Shown one piece after another: positions 37,087-47,060 of a stretch of DNA of 64,000 nucleotides. The notes beneath the pieces were generated by a model, which was given only the letters and a program-made list of their open reading frames with translations, was not told the DNA's origin and searched no databases. The position numbers and the translations under genes were made by a program. Origin of the DNA: Parahaliea maris (GTDB lineage Bacteria; Pseudomonadota; Gammaproteobacteria; Pseudomonadales; Halieaceae); assembly GCF_008064665.1 (NCBI RefSeq), contig NZ_VRZA01000002.1:744001-808000 (forward strand), written 5' to 3'. The first letter of the stretch is position 1. Every line of letters begins with the position of its first letter.

Positions 37087-37482
37087 TCAAACGCGGTATT
37101 TTTCCAGTTTTCCCTGGCTTTTTAATTCGGCAAATACTTTCGGTGCACGGCCCACGCCTGCCCAGGTATGTTCTGTGCCAGCTTTATCGACCAGCCGGTA
37201 TTTGATCGCCCGTTTACGAGCCTTGCGTTTACGGGGTTTGGCTGCTGCTTCGTCCGTCAGGTCGGATAAATCCAGGCCTGCTTCCTGCATCTGTAAAAGG
37301 ATTGATGCCTTCATGGCTTCTTTTTCCTGCTCTTCCTGTAGCAGGGCTTCTTCTTCAATCTTCTTCTCCTCAATCAGTAATCCAAGCTGATCGTAGGCCT
37401 TTTCCAGGTCGGAAACACTCGCTTTTTTAACCGCTGATTTAAGGCGGCGATTATGGGTAAGGATATTGAGAAAATCTTTCAT
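37087..37482 (-). CDS. H-NS family nucleoid protein
   Basis: A 131-residue protein. Residues 1-65 are a highly charged coiled-coil oligomerisation region (LEKAYDQLGLLIEEKKIEEE). A basic linker (KPRKRKARKR) precedes the C-terminal DNA-binding domain with AGTEHTWAGVGRAPKVFAEL, the equivalent of the H-NS TWTGQGRTP AT-hook-like motif. It would bind AT-rich DNA and silence genes. It resembles H-NS more than Pseudomonas MvaT. Its own upstream DNA is clearly AT-rich, which allows autoregulation. The name hns itself is not certain because paralogues exist. Confidence 0.85.
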   Translation of the reverse strand: MKDFLNILTHNRRLKSAVKKASVSDLEKAYDQLGLLIEEKKIEEEALLQEEQEKEAMKASILLQMQEAGLDLSDLTDEAAAKPRKRKARKRAIKYRLVDKAGTEHTWAGVGRAPKVFAELKSQGKLEKYRV

Positions 37483-37815
37483 ATTTTCGGGTTTTCCTCT
37501 TTCGGGTATTTACACAATTAAATATGCGTTCCCTGCATGCAAGGGAAAATAAACTGAAAAGTGTTTCGGCTCAACAATGCTGCATTATTTTTTTTAACCC
37601 GGTCACATTTGTCTGTTGAATACATATGTGCAATTTCGCCGTCTTTTTTAAGAAGCCATTTTTTTATATCGATGAATATCTGTTTTAAGAAAAACTGCCA
37701 TCAGGAGTCGGTAGTTTTCATGATGCGGCATGTGAGGTGGCCAGAAGCACTGCGCGGGCGGCGCAAAACCAGTACAATACGCCGCGCAATTTGAGTCATT
37801 CGGGACAGACACACA
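37483..37815. other. AT-rich divergent promoter region (H-NS-like gene / serS)
   Basis: About 330 bases, strikingly AT-rich between 37490 and 37700 in an otherwise GC-rich window. It includes a TTCCCT-N7-AGGGAA inverted repeat (37529-37547) near the H-NS-like gene. A TACAAT hexamer at 37773-37778 with GC-rich discriminator may be the serS -10 box. A 77-codon frame at 37561-37794 has no protein-like features. Confidence 0.5.
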
Positions 37816-39114
37816 ATGCTGGATATCAAAGCGGTTCGACAGGATCCTGAGGCAGTCGCACAGGCCCTGTCCAAGCGCGGCTATACATTTGACGTAGCGC
37901 AATTCACGGCCCTCGATGCCCGCCGCAAGCAGGCGGATGTCGACAGCCAGGCACTGCTGGCGGAGCGCAAAAGCGCGTCGAAAAAAATCGGCCAACTGAT
38001 TGGCCAGGGTATGAGCGTCGACGAGGCCAAGGCCCAGGTCAACGAAACCCTGGAAAAGATTGCCGGGCAGCTCGACCAGTTGACCGAGCAGGCGCGCAGC
38101 GTGCAGGTTGAGATCGACGAGTTACTGCTGGGTACGCCCAACCTGCCCGCCCCGGAAGTTCCCGAGGGCGCCAGTGAGGAAGACAACGCCGAGGTGGCAC
38201 GCTGGGGCGAGCCGCCCGCTTTTGATTTCACTCCCCGGGATCACGTCGAAATCGGCGAGGGCCTGGGTCAACTGGATGCGGAAACCGCCGGTAAAATCAC
38301 TGGCTCCCGTTTTACCGTCATGTACGGAGAGCTCGCCCGCCTGCACCGGGCCCTGATCCAGTTCATGCTGAACCTGCACACCGGGGACCACGGCTACCGC
38401 GAGATTTATGTACCGTATATTGTCAATCGCGAGTCCCTGAAAGGCACAGGGCAGCTGCCCAAGTTCGAAGAGGACCTGTTCAAGCTGCACGCGGACCAGG
38501 AGTACTACCTGATTCCAACCGCAGAGGTGCCGGTGACCAATGTCGCTCGCGATCGTATTTTCGAGGCGGCGGAACTCGGTGACAGCGGTCTGCGCTTTGC
38601 CTGTCACAGCCCCTGTTTTCGCAGCGAGGCCGGCAGTTACGGTCGCGATACCCGGGGCATGATTCGCCAGCACCAGTTCGAGAAAGTCGAACTGGTGCAA
38701 CTGGTGCGCCCTGAAGCCTCCGACGCCGCGCTGGAGGAACTGACCGGTCACGCCGAGGCGGTACTGCAGGCACTGGGCCTGGCTTACCGGAAGGTGATTC
38801 TCTGCGGTGGGGATATCGGTTTTTCCGCCCGCAAGACCTACGACCTGGAAGTGTGGCTCCCCGGGCAGAGCGCCTATCGGGAGATCTCCAGCTGCAGTAA
38901 TTTCGGCGACTTCCAGGCCCGCAGAATGCAGGCACGCTGGCGCAATCCCGAAACCGGCAAACCGGAACTGCTACACACACTCAATGGCTCCGGCCTTGCG
39001 GTGGGCAGGACGCTGGTGGCTGTGCTGGAGAATTTCCAGAATGAGGATGGCACGGTGACTGTTCCCGAGGCTCTGCGGCCCTACATGGGCGGCACCGAAG
39101 TGCTGGGCGCCTGA
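37816..39114 (+). CDS. serS: Seryl-tRNA synthetase
   Basis: A 432-residue class II synthetase. The N-terminal long antiparallel coiled coil (about 30-100) holds the tRNA-Ser variable arm. The catalytic domain shows motif 2 ([29 protein letters not shown]) and motif 3 ([20 protein letters not shown]). Ser-specific TAEVPVTN is present. Standard length. Its TGA is immediately followed by the cysG GTG. Confidence 0.97.
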   Translation: MLDIKAVRQDPEAVAQALSKRGYTFDVAQFTALDARRKQADVDSQALLAERKSASKKIGQLIGQGMSVDEAKAQVNETLEKIAGQLDQLTEQARSVQVEIDELLLGTPNLPAPEVPEGASEEDNAEVARWGEPPAFDFTPRDHVEIGEGLGQLDAETAGKITGSRFTVMYGELARLHRALIQFMLNLHTGDHGYREIYVPYIVNRESLKGTGQLPKFEEDLFKLHADQEYYLIPTAEVPVTNVARDRIFEAAELGDSGLRFACHSPCFRSEAGSYGRDTRGMIRQHQFEKVELVQLVRPEASDAALEELTGHAEAVLQALGLAYRKVILCGGDIGFSARKTYDLEVWLPGQSAYREISSCSNFGDFQARRMQARWRNPETGKPELLHTLNGSGLAVGRTLVAVLENFQNEDGTVTVPEALRPYMGGTEVLGA

Positions 39115-40506
39115 GTGGAATATCTGCCCGTCTGCCTGCGCTTGCGCGGCGCGCCGGTGCTGCTGGTCGGTGGAGGCACGGTGGCCACTCGCAAGGCGCG
39201 GTTGTTGCTCAGAGCCGGTGCCCGGCTCACCGTTGTGGCACCAGAAGCCAGCGCCGAATTGCAGGAACTGTTGCAGGACGCAGGCGGCGAGTGGCGGGCG
39301 GATGCCTATGCCGGCCCGGCCGATCTCGCCGATCAGTCGCTGGTGGTGGCGGCAACACCTGACGCCGCCACCAATCGCGCGGTATCAGAACATGCTCACG
39401 TGGCCGGTATCCCGGTCAATGTGGTCGATTCGCCCGAACTCTGCAGCTTTATTTTTCCCGCGGTGATCGACCGTGATCCGCTGCTGATCGCGGTCAGCTC
39501 CAGCGGCCGCAGTCCAGTACTCGCCCGCCTGGTTCGACGCAAGATCGAGGCCCTGATACCCGCGGCCTACGGCGGCCTGGCCGAGTTTGCCGGCCGCTGG
39601 CGGGACCGGGTGCGCGATGCGCTGCCCGAGGAAGGGGCCAGGCGGCTGTTCTGGGAGCAGGCGGTGGAAGGGAGTATCGGTGAGCTGGTACTCGCTGGCC
39701 GGGAGACGGACGCCGCAGGGCGGATGGAACAACGGCTGGCCGACAGCACCGACCTGCACCGGGGAGAAGTCTACTTGCTGGGGGCAGGGCCCGGTGACCC
39801 CGACCTGCTCACCTTCAAGGCTGTGCGCCTGCTGCAAAGCGCCGACGTGGTGCTCTACGACCGCCTGGTTGCCCCGGCCATCGTGGATATGGCACGTCGC
39901 GACGCCGAGCGCATTTACGTGGGCAAGGCGCGCGCCGCTCACGCGGTGCCCCAGCAGGACATCAACCAGCTACTGCTCAGCCTGGCCCAGGCGGGTAAAC
40001 GGGTGGTCCGCTTGAAGGGCGGTGATCCCTTTATCTTCGGCCGCGGTGGTGAGGAAATTGCCCTGCTGGCAAGCCATGGCATACCGTTCCAGGTAGTGCC
40101 CGGCATTACCGCGGCGAGTGGCGCAGCCTGCTACGCCGGTATTCCGCTGACCCATCGTGATCACGCCCAGTCTGTGCGGTTTGTGGCTGGCTACCTGAAG
40201 GGGGACCGGGTCGAGCACGACTGGAGCCAGTTCACCTCCGAGACCGAAACCCTCGTGTTCTACATGGGCCTGGTCGGGCTGCCGGTGATCTGTCGTGAAC
40301 TCCAGGCGGCGGGGCGCCCGGCAGACACCCCAGTGGCGCTGATCGAGCGCGGTACGATGGAAGGCCAGCGGGTACTGACCGGAACGCTTGCCACCATGGA
40401 CGACATCGTCGCCCGGGAAAAGCCCCGTGCCCCCACGCTGATCATCGTTGGCAGCGTGGTGACACTGCACAAGGACCTCGCCTGGTTCGGTGCCCGGGAG
40501 GATTGA
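39115..40506 (+). CDS. cysG: CysG, trifunctional siroheme synthase
   Basis: A 463-residue fusion. Residues 1-about 205 are the CysGB part (precorrin-2 dehydrogenase/ferrochelatase) with Rossmann motif VLLVGGGTVATRKARLLL. Residues about 215-463 are the CysGA SAM-dependent uroporphyrinogen III methyltransferase with VYLLGAGPGDPDLLTFKA and VRLKGGDPFIFGRGGEE. It converts uroporphyrinogen III to siroheme, the cofactor of sulfite and nitrite reductases, which connects it with cysB at the other end of the window. GTG 39115 directly follows serS. Confidence 0.95.
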   Translation: MEYLPVCLRLRGAPVLLVGGGTVATRKARLLLRAGARLTVVAPEASAELQELLQDAGGEWRADAYAGPADLADQSLVVAATPDAATNRAVSEHAHVAGIPVNVVDSPELCSFIFPAVIDRDPLLIAVSSSGRSPVLARLVRRKIEALIPAAYGGLAEFAGRWRDRVRDALPEEGARRLFWEQAVEGSIGELVLAGRETDAAGRMEQRLADSTDLHRGEVYLLGAGPGDPDLLTFKAVRLLQSADVVLYDRLVAPAIVDMARRDAERIYVGKARAAHAVPQQDINQLLLSLAQAGKRVVRLKGGDPFIFGRGGEEIALLASHGIPFQVVPGITAASGAACYAGIPLTHRDHAQSVRFVAGYLKGDRVEHDWSQFTSETETLVFYMGLVGLPVICRELQAAGRPADTPVALIERGTMEGQRVLTGTLATMDDIVAREKPRAPTLIIVGSVVTLHKDLAWFGARED

Positions 40507-40621
40507 GTGACTCACTCTGCCGGATTCGGTGGGGCTATAGCGGGTTGGACTCCAGGTGTATCGGGGCACCAGCTTTCCCCCCCCCGCGGTGCCGGGGAAG
40601 GTCAGTGGCGTTTCCCAGGAG

Positions 40622-42811
40622 CTAGTCGACCTGCTCCTTGGGTGGGTTCGGGGTATGGGCAGCAAAGCGCCGCTCCTGCAGCAGCAGGGCATCCACCAGG
40701 ATATTGCCCGCTTCGGTAAGCAGCACGTCGTGGTCCTCTGCCGCTTCGTCCTCGGCGGTTGCCAATTGCTCTTCGCCCTGTGCGGCGCTGGAATTCTCGA
40801 CGTTGCCGGTATCTTCTTCCGCCAGGTCTTCAGTGACCTCTTCTTCCTCGTCCAGTGAGGTCAGCAACTCCTCGCCCAACGCGGCCCGGCGTTTGTTCTC
40901 GATGGCCAGGGCTTTCTCGTCCTGCTGGTCGACCAGTGCACGCCGTGCTGATTCGTTCAGGGGCAGGCTCTTGATCTCGCGGCTCGCTTCAGCCAGCTCC
41001 ACCTGGTCTTCGAGGAATACGAAGTCGGGGTTGTGCAGGCTGCGCTCCTGGAACAGGCGCGTCACCTCGGGTACCAGGTCATCGATATCCTGGTAGCGGC
41101 GGTGGCGAACGGGATTGATCTTGTCCCAGTTGAGGGCGTGATCCAGGGCGCTCTCGCCGATCTCCTCGTGGTCATACAGAGCCGGAAAAGTGACGTCAGG
41201 GACCACCCCGCGGTGCTGGGTGCTGTCACCGGAAATCCGGTAGAACTTGCTCTCGGTGAGTTTCAGCTGACCCTCGGGCAGCGGGATCAGGGTCTGCACC
41301 GTGCCCTTGCCGAAGGAGCGGTCGCCAACGATGATGCCGCGCTGGTAGTCCTGGATGGCGCCGGCAAAGATTTCCGAGGCCGAGGCGGACAGGCGGTTGA
41401 TCAATACCACCATGGGGCCCTCGTAATAGGGACCGCGCAGGCGTTTGCCATCGCGCCACACGCGACGTGAGGAGTGGCGAATCTGTACCGTGGGGCCGTA
41501 CTCGATGAACAGGCCGGTCAGTTCGTTGGCTTCCTGCAGCGAGCCGCCACCGTTATTGCGCAGGTCGATGACCACGCCGTCGACGTGATCTTCATTCTGC
41601 AGTTCGTCCAGCAGCTTGCGCACGTCCCGGGTGGTCGACTTGTAGTCCTTTTCACCCCGGCGCATGGCGTCGAAGTCGATGTAAAAGGCGGGAATGTCGA
41701 TCACGCCCACTTTCATCACCTTGTCGCCGTTGGGCACTTCCAGCACTTTCTTCTGGGCGGACTGCTCCTCCAGCTTCACCTTGTTGCGCACGATGGTGAC
41801 GACCTTGCGCTCGCCGGTCTTGGCCGCCTTGCTGGCCATCACCTGGAGCCGCACGGTGGAGCCCTTGGGTCCGCGAATCAGTTCGACCACCTCGTCGAGG
41901 CGCCAGCCGATGACATCCTCGAACTCGCCGTCCTCTCCCTGTGCCACACCGACGATGCGGTCGGAAGGCTGCAGTTCACCCTGCTTGTCTGCAGGTCCGG
42001 CAGGCACCAGGCGCACCACTTTGGTGTACTCGTCCTCCAATTGCAGCACCGCGCCGATTCCCTCCAGGGAAAGGCTCATGTTGATGTTGAAATTCTCGGA
42101 GCGACGCGGCGAGAGATAATTGGTGTGAGGGTCGTATAGTTCGGTGAGCGCGTTGGCGTAAATCTGGAACACGTCCTGGTTGTTGTACTGCTTCACCCGC
42201 TTGAGCTGATTGTTGTAGCGCTTCTCGAGGGTTTCGGCGATCTCTTCCTGGGGCTTGTCAGCCATACGCAGGCTCAGCACCTGGTTCTTGAGGTGACGGC
42301 GCCAGCGGTCGTCGAGCTCCGCCTGATCGGCGGCCCAGGGCCGTTCCTTGCCGTCAAGCAGGTAATCCTCCTCGACATCAAAATCCATGGTGGCGACAGC
42401 GGAGGGCAGGGTGTCCACCACGTTTTCGAGGCGCTGCTCAAGCCGTTGCTGGAAGCGGTTGAAAATATTGAAGCCGGCATCGAGCCGACCCTTGTGGAGG
42501 TCGTCATCCATCACGGTCCGGTAGCGCTCGAATTCAGCCAGGTCGGCGGCAGTGAAGAACATCCGCCCGCTATCAAGGCTGTTGATGTAGTTGTCGAGGT
42601 GCTGGGACGAAAGCTCGTCGTCGTAGCGCAGCTTGGCGTAGTGCCGCTCCTCCAGCTGCTCGATCATATCGACCATGGTCTCTCGCTGGGCATCGGAGTA
42701 TTCGATGGTGGCGAGTGCATGACCGGCGCTACCCACAAGCAGCAGACCGCTGGCGATGGTGGTGGTCAGGCCGCGGCGGGCCAGCCTCAGCAGAGCGGTG
42801 GGATTATTCAA
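40622..42811 (-). CDS. prc: Tail-specific protease Prc (carboxy-terminal processing peptidase, S41)
   Basis: A 729-residue periplasmic serine protease with a signal peptide-like N-terminus (residues about 12-35). A PDZ domain (about 245-330, LSLEGIGAVLQLEDEYTKVV) precedes the S41 core. The Ser/Lys dyad is visible: serine in INRLSASASEIFAGAIQDY and lysine in DRSFGKGTVQTLIPLPEG. GGGSLQEANELTGLFIEYGPTV is typical. It degrades proteins with nonpolar C-termini and in E. coli controls MepS with NlpI. The C-terminal about 100 residues contain a very acidic, Glu-rich segment (DEEEEVTEDLAEEDTG) that is unusual. It converges with cysG. Confidence 0.93.
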   Translation of the reverse strand: MNNPTALLRLARRGLTTTIASGLLLVGSAGHALATIEYSDAQRETMVDMIEQLEERHYAKLRYDDELSSQHLDNYINSLDSGRMFFTAADLAEFERYRTVMDDDLHKGRLDAGFNIFNRFQQRLEQRLENVVDTLPSAVATMDFDVEEDYLLDGKERPWAADQAELDDRWRRHLKNQVLSLRMADKPQEEIAETLEKRYNNQLKRVKQYNNQDVFQIYANALTELYDPHTNYLSPRRSENFNINMSLSLEGIGAVLQLEDEYTKVVRLVPAGPADKQGELQPSDRIVGVAQGEDGEFEDVIGWRLDEVVELIRGPKGSTVRLQVMASKAAKTGERKVVTIVRNKVKLEEQSAQKKVLEVPNGDKVMKVGVIDIPAFYIDFDAMRRGEKDYKSTTRDVRKLLDELQNEDHVDGVVIDLRNNGGGSLQEANELTGLFIEYGPTVQIRHSSRRVWRDGKRLRGPYYEGPMVVLINRLSASASEIFAGAIQDYQRGIIVGDRSFGKGTVQTLIPLPEGQLKLTESKFYRISGDSTQHRGVVPDVTFPALYDHEEIGESALDHALNWDKINPVRHRRYQDIDDLVPEVTRLFQERSLHNPDFVFLEDQVELAEASREIKSLPLNESARRALVDQQDEKALAIENKRRAALGEELLTSLDEEEEVTEDLAEEDTGNVENSSAAQGEEQLATAEDEAAEDHDVLLTEAGNILVDALLLQERRFAAHTPNPPKEQVD

Positions 42812-42964
42812 AACAGCAGTACCTCATTTACTTATAGTTCGGCCACGTATGACCGGGCGTCACTAAAGTGTAATCCTTCGGCACCGTGGGTCAAATGCCA
42901 CGGCAGCAGTTTCGTTTAGAGTCGTTCCCGGTGCGAAAGTTCGGTATCGCGGTATGAGGGTGTT

Positions 42965-43507
42965 TCAGTGGCCCTGCCACAGCAACAGTTCCGGCTGGGC
43001 CGGAGTGAACAGCAGGGTGTCAGCGGGGGCGGCCCACAGTGGCTGGGCGCGGTTGGTCTGGCTGCTGTCCACGTCCATCAGCAGGGAGTCGTGCAGGTAC
43101 AGGCGCTGCTCCGGCGGCGCCGGCAGGGTGAAGTAGAGCCAGCTGGCATCGTAGGCGAGGTCCATCCCGACCAGTTCGTCGGGGTGCAAGGTTTGCCCGG
43201 ACTCACTGCGCAGGAAGAAATGCTCCGCCAGGTAGGCCAGCACGAGGGTGCGTACCTCCGGGGTGTCCACCAGTACCACGGCCTCGCCACTGCGCCAGGT
43301 CAGGGCCGTTTCCAGGTCCTCGGGCAGCACCCGCAGCGCGACCTCGAGGGTGGCGCCGTCAGCGGCCCAGTCGATCTCGGCGAAGCTGGTGTGCCAGGGG
43401 TGGGGCCAGGCGGGAACCGCTACCAGGGCGAGCCACAATCCCCAGATCAGGGCAGTGCGGCCAGCGCGCTGGCGGCTGGCCGCGGGCGGGAACGCGTCCC
43501 CGATCAC
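42965..43507 (-). CDS. Exported DUF6702-like protein
   Basis: A 180-residue protein. An N-terminal hydrophobic stretch (TALIWGLWLALVAVPAWPHP) looks like a signal peptide, followed by HPWHTSFAEIDWAADGATLEVALRVLPEDLETAL, a pattern of small exported proteins (DUF6702) often encoded next to M1 peptidases in marine Gammaproteobacteria and Bacteroidetes. GTG 43507 overlaps the peptidase stop (GTGA), indicating coupling; the frame also opens at 43525. Function unknown; it may assist or anchor the peptidase. Confidence 0.7.
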   Translation of the reverse strand: MIGDAFPPAASRQRAGRTALIWGLWLALVAVPAWPHPWHTSFAEIDWAADGATLEVALRVLPEDLETALTWRSGEAVVLVDTPEVRTLVLAYLAEHFFLRSESGQTLHPDELVGMDLAYDASWLYFTLPAPPEQRLYLHDSLLMDVDSSQTNRAQPLWAAPADTLLFTPAQPELLLWQGH

Positions 43508-45861
43508 AGGATGGGCTGCTCCCACTGTTCCTTGTTGCCGCGGCGCATCGGGTTGGGGTCTTCCTTCTCCTTGAACAGCTGGAAGCGGCTGGTCTTCGGC
43601 TTGCGCGGCCAGGCGTTGTTGGCAGCGTCCGCGTCCGCCGTGCTGCGGTAGGGGTCGAACTCGATTCCGGTAATTTCCTTCCCGGTGATGAACAGCTTGG
43701 TCACCTGTTCGGCATTCCGGCGCCAGATTTCCGCGGGGATCTGCAGCTCTTCCACCTTGCCGTCAGCGTAGGTGATGCGCAGGGGCAGGGGCGTCACCAG
43801 CCCGCCGATGTTGCTGAAGGTCACGGTATAGAAATTTTTGTCCGCGTTGAGCAGGGCTTTTTCCCGGTCGGTGAGGGACTGCTGCAGCTGTTCGAACTGG
43901 GCGTAATCCCAGGGCGTCACGCTGAACTCATCGCTTTCGGTGTAGAAGTCCCGCAGCTTGGGGTAACGCTGTACGAGGGTTTCTGCGTCGGCGTTACGCT
44001 GCTCGCTGAGCGTGGGTTCGAGCTTGTCCTTTTCGGCCTTTTGCCAGGGCTTTTCGACGTCCGGGTCCCGTGTATCGAGCTGGTACAGCGCGATATTGTC
44101 CACGGCCACGTCGACATACTCCGTGCCGTAGAACCAGCCGCGCCAGAACCAGTCGAGATCCACCGCCGAGGCGTCTTCCATGGTGCGGAAGAAGTCCGCC
44201 GGGGTGGGGCGCTTGAACTTCCAGCGGCGGGCGTACTCCTGGAACGCGTAGTCGAACAGGTCGCGGCCCATGATCGACTCCCGCAGGATGTTCAGGGCGG
44301 TGGCCGGTTTGGCGTAGGCGTTGTTGCCGAACTGGTAGATGGATTCCGAGTTGGTCATGATCGGCGTCTGTGGCGCGCTGATCATGTACTCCACGATTTT
44401 CTCGGGCTCACCCCGGCGGGAGGGGTATTCCTCTTCCCAGGCCTGTTCGGTAATGAACTGGAGGAAGGTGTTCAGGCCCTCGTCCATCCAGGTCCACTGG
44501 CGCTCGTCCGAGTTGACGACCATGGGGAAGTAATTGTGGCCGACCTCGTGAATGATCACCGAGATCAGGCCGTACTTGCTGCGCTCCCAGGTCTTGTCCT
44601 CGGGCTTCTGGCGCACGTCCCAGTAGGTGCCGTCCTTGTAGGGGCGGGGCTTGTTGAAGGAGATCATCGGATACTCCATGCCGCCCACGGGCCCGTTCAC
44701 GGAAATCGCGGTGGGGTAGGGGTATTCGAAGGTGTAGCGGGAGTACACGTCGATGGTGTGGGCAATCGACGGGGTGGAGTACTGGCTCCACAGGGGCTCC
44801 GCCTCATTCGGGTAAAAGGACATGGCCAGGACTTCCCGGGAGCCGCTGGGTGCCATGCGCGCATCCCAGATGAACTTGCGCGAGCTGGCGAAGGCAAAGT
44901 CGCGAACGTTCTCGGCCCGGAAGCGCCAGGTTTTGGCGACCGACGTACGGCTGCCCTCGTTCTTTTTCGCTTCTTCCGGCGTTACCACGAAACGCTGCTC
45001 GGTGGACTCCTGTGCCGCCTCGTAGCGGGACAGCTGCTTCTTGCTCAGGACTTCCTTCGGATTCTGCAGCACGCCGGTCGCCGCCACGATGTGGTCTGCG
45101 GGCACGGTAATGGCAACATCGAAGGTGCCCAGTTCCAAGGTGAATTCTCCGTTGCCGAGGAACTGCTTGTTCTGCCAGCCCTGGTAGTCGGTATAGGCCG
45201 CCATGCGCGGATACCACTGGGCAATTTCATAGAGGTAGTTCTCGTCCTCCTCGAAGTACTCGTAACCGCCCCGGGCGCCGGTTTCAGTGGCATCAATGAT
45301 GTTGTGTTCCCAGTCCACGCTGAACACGAATTGTTCGCCGGCCGCCAGCGGCTGGGGCAGCTCCACCCGCAGCATGGTCTTGTTGATGGTGTGTTCCAGG
45401 GCATCGCCGCCTTCGCTGCGCACGGCTTTGATATCGACACCGCCGTCGAATTCGCTGCGGGTGAGCAGGTTGGCCAGGGAGCCGTAGGGGAAGTGGGCGA
45501 AATCCGGCGCCGTTCTGCTGAGCATGTCGTCGGAGTCCGGACGGAAACGGTTCTGGTCCAGCTGCAGCCACAGGTAGCGCAGGGTGTGGGGGCTCTGGTT
45601 GTAGTAGGTGATGGTCTCGCTGCCGAGAATACGCTGGCCGCGGTCGTCCAGGGTCACGTCAATCCGGTAGTCGGCCCGCTGTTGCCAGTAGGTGGGGCCG
45701 GGGGCCCCGCTGGCGAGGCGCGTTTCGGTCGGGGTGTCCAGCAGGTACTCCAGCTGGGCAAACTTTTCGGGTCCAGTGGCTGGTGAGGTGGCTGCGGCGA
45801 CCGTTCCGGAAGCCAGTGTGAACAGTGATAACACCAAAAAATCGATAAATTTCAATCGCAT
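43504..45861 (-). CDS. M1 family zinc metallopeptidase (exported)
   Basis: A 785-residue gluzincin aminopeptidase-like enzyme with a signal peptide (LVLSLFTLASGTVAAA). The zinc site is HEVGHNYFP with the third ligand glutamate in WMDEGLNTFLQF; the GMEYP exopeptidase motif appears as VGGMEYPMIS. N-terminal beta domain has YYNQSPHTLRYLWLQLDQN. It is likely periplasmic or outer-surface and trims peptides. The C-terminal region lacks the long HEAT-like domain of PepN, so it belongs to the smaller 'M1 family metallopeptidase' group. It is coupled to the DUF6702-like gene. Confidence 0.9.
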   Translation of the reverse strand: MRLKFIDFLVLSLFTLASGTVAAATSPATGPEKFAQLEYLLDTPTETRLASGAPGPTYWQQRADYRIDVTLDDRGQRILGSETITYYNQSPHTLRYLWLQLDQNRFRPDSDDMLSRTAPDFAHFPYGSLANLLTRSEFDGGVDIKAVRSEGGDALEHTINKTMLRVELPQPLAAGEQFVFSVDWEHNIIDATETGARGGYEYFEEDENYLYEIAQWYPRMAAYTDYQGWQNKQFLGNGEFTLELGTFDVAITVPADHIVAATGVLQNPKEVLSKKQLSRYEAAQESTEQRFVVTPEEAKKNEGSRTSVAKTWRFRAENVRDFAFASSRKFIWDARMAPSGSREVLAMSFYPNEAEPLWSQYSTPSIAHTIDVYSRYTFEYPYPTAISVNGPVGGMEYPMISFNKPRPYKDGTYWDVRQKPEDKTWERSKYGLISVIIHEVGHNYFPMVVNSDERQWTWMDEGLNTFLQFITEQAWEEEYPSRRGEPEKIVEYMISAPQTPIMTNSESIYQFGNNAYAKPATALNILRESIMGRDLFDYAFQEYARRWKFKRPTPADFFRTMEDASAVDLDWFWRGWFYGTEYVDVAVDNIALYQLDTRDPDVEKPWQKAEKDKLEPTLSEQRNADAETLVQRYPKLRDFYTESDEFSVTPWDYAQFEQLQQSLTDREKALLNADKNFYTVTFSNIGGLVTPLPLRITYADGKVEELQIPAEIWRRNAEQVTKLFITGKEITGIEFDPYRSTADADAANNAWPRKPKTSRFQLFKEKEDPNPMRRGNKEQWEQPIL

Positions 45862-45965
45862 ACTGAACTCTTTGCAAGTATTTTGGAGGTATAAGGGCGA
45901 GGCACCTTATCACTGTAAGACGTATAACCCGGGAAATGCCTCAAGCCGACAGCGCCCCTGGGGGC

Positions 45966-46886
45966 CTACCAGGCCAGTTTTTCGTCCCGCACGAACAGCA
46001 TGTCCATGACGATTTCCGGGTTCCAGGTTTTCAGGGCGTGTTCGCTCGCCCGGCGAATGGCATCCAGTTCAGCCACCGTGCGGATGGAGAAGGCCTCGGC
46101 GACCACCACGTGGACCAGCAGGTAGGTGTTGCGGCCGCGCTTGGTGACGCGCAGCTCAACGTGGTCGTATTCCACTTCCCCAAGGGTATCCAGCAGGCGC
46201 TGTTCTATGTCCTCCACCACCGGTTGTGGGGGGGCCATGTTGACGATCTCCTTCAGGCTGTCCCGCAGGATACCGAGGGGAATGGGCAAGGCGAACAGGA
46301 CGATGGCGATGAGCAGCACCGGGTCTACCAGCGGCGCCCATTCCGCCCAGGGTGAGTGCTCCAGGTACCAGGCGCCGAGGAACCCGAGCAGAACCGCCCC
46401 GCTCAGCATGCCGTCGACGAACCAGGTGCGCGATTCCACCTCGACCAGGTCGGAGCGGTGCTGGCGACTGACCCGGTACATCAGTGCCGCCACGGTAAAG
46501 CAACCAACCGTCGCCAGTGCGCCGTAGAGCACCGCCAGGCCGTAGGCCGCTTCGGTGCCACCCGCCAGCAGGCGTTTCACCGCCTCGGTCAGGGCGTAGA
46601 CGCAGGCCACCAGGATAAACAGGGATTTGAACAGGTTGAGGGTGGGCTCCATGGCGGTGTAGCCGAAGTGGAACTTGTCGTCGTCTGGCCGCTCGGCCAG
46701 TTTGGCTACCCGCAATGTCAGCAGGGCCACGCAGAAGGCGATGAGCGAATAGATGCCGTCGAACAGGATGGCATCGGAATTGGTCAACAGGGCAAAGCCG
46801 AGGGCGAGAACGACAAAAAACACCACGCCGTAGAGGGCGAAGGTCAGTGCCCGCTGCTCGTGGTGTACATGGGATTTTCCGGTCAC
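45966..46886 (-). CDS. Cation diffusion facilitator (CDF) transporter
   Basis: A 306-residue inner-membrane protein with about five to six transmembrane helices (for example GVVFFVVLALGFALL, ILVACVYALTEAVKRLL). The metal-site helix pattern is FDGIYSLIAFCVALLTLRVAK, with an aspartate in place, and the C-terminal cytoplasmic domain carries HVVVAEAFSIRTVAELDAIR. CDF carriers exchange divalent cations for H+; the metal is not predictable. The histidine common in the Zn-type HxxxD motif is not obvious, so Fe/Mn or a divergent subgroup is possible. Confidence 0.82.
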   Translation of the reverse strand: MTGKSHVHHEQRALTFALYGVVFFVVLALGFALLTNSDAILFDGIYSLIAFCVALLTLRVAKLAERPDDDKFHFGYTAMEPTLNLFKSLFILVACVYALTEAVKRLLAGGTEAAYGLAVLYGALATVGCFTVAALMYRVSRQHRSDLVEVESRTWFVDGMLSGAVLLGFLGAWYLEHSPWAEWAPLVDPVLLIAIVLFALPIPLGILRDSLKEIVNMAPPQPVVEDIEQRLLDTLGEVEYDHVELRVTKRGRNTYLLVHVVVAEAFSIRTVAELDAIRRASEHALKTWNPEIVMDMLFVRDEKLAW

Positions 46887-47060
46887 TGTGATTCCTCCCT
46901 GAACTCCCGGCGCATTCTACCTTCGGCCGCTACCGCCGTGGTATTCCCCCTCGGGGTAGGCGCCCGGCCTGTATCCGGACGCTCAGGTGGCACCGTGCCC
47001 CTTGAGCTCGTTGGTTACGGGTGTAACAATCAGCGCCCCTGATACGACTGGAGCTAGACA

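Noticed and set aside
37561-37794. 77-codon frame in the AT-rich promoter region
   Set aside because: Low-quality composition, no ribosome site, lies in the expected serS promoter.
44041-45786. 581-codon plus-strand frame opposite the M1 peptidase
   Set aside because: Antisense shadow; the peptidase has a full zinc-site motif on the other strand.
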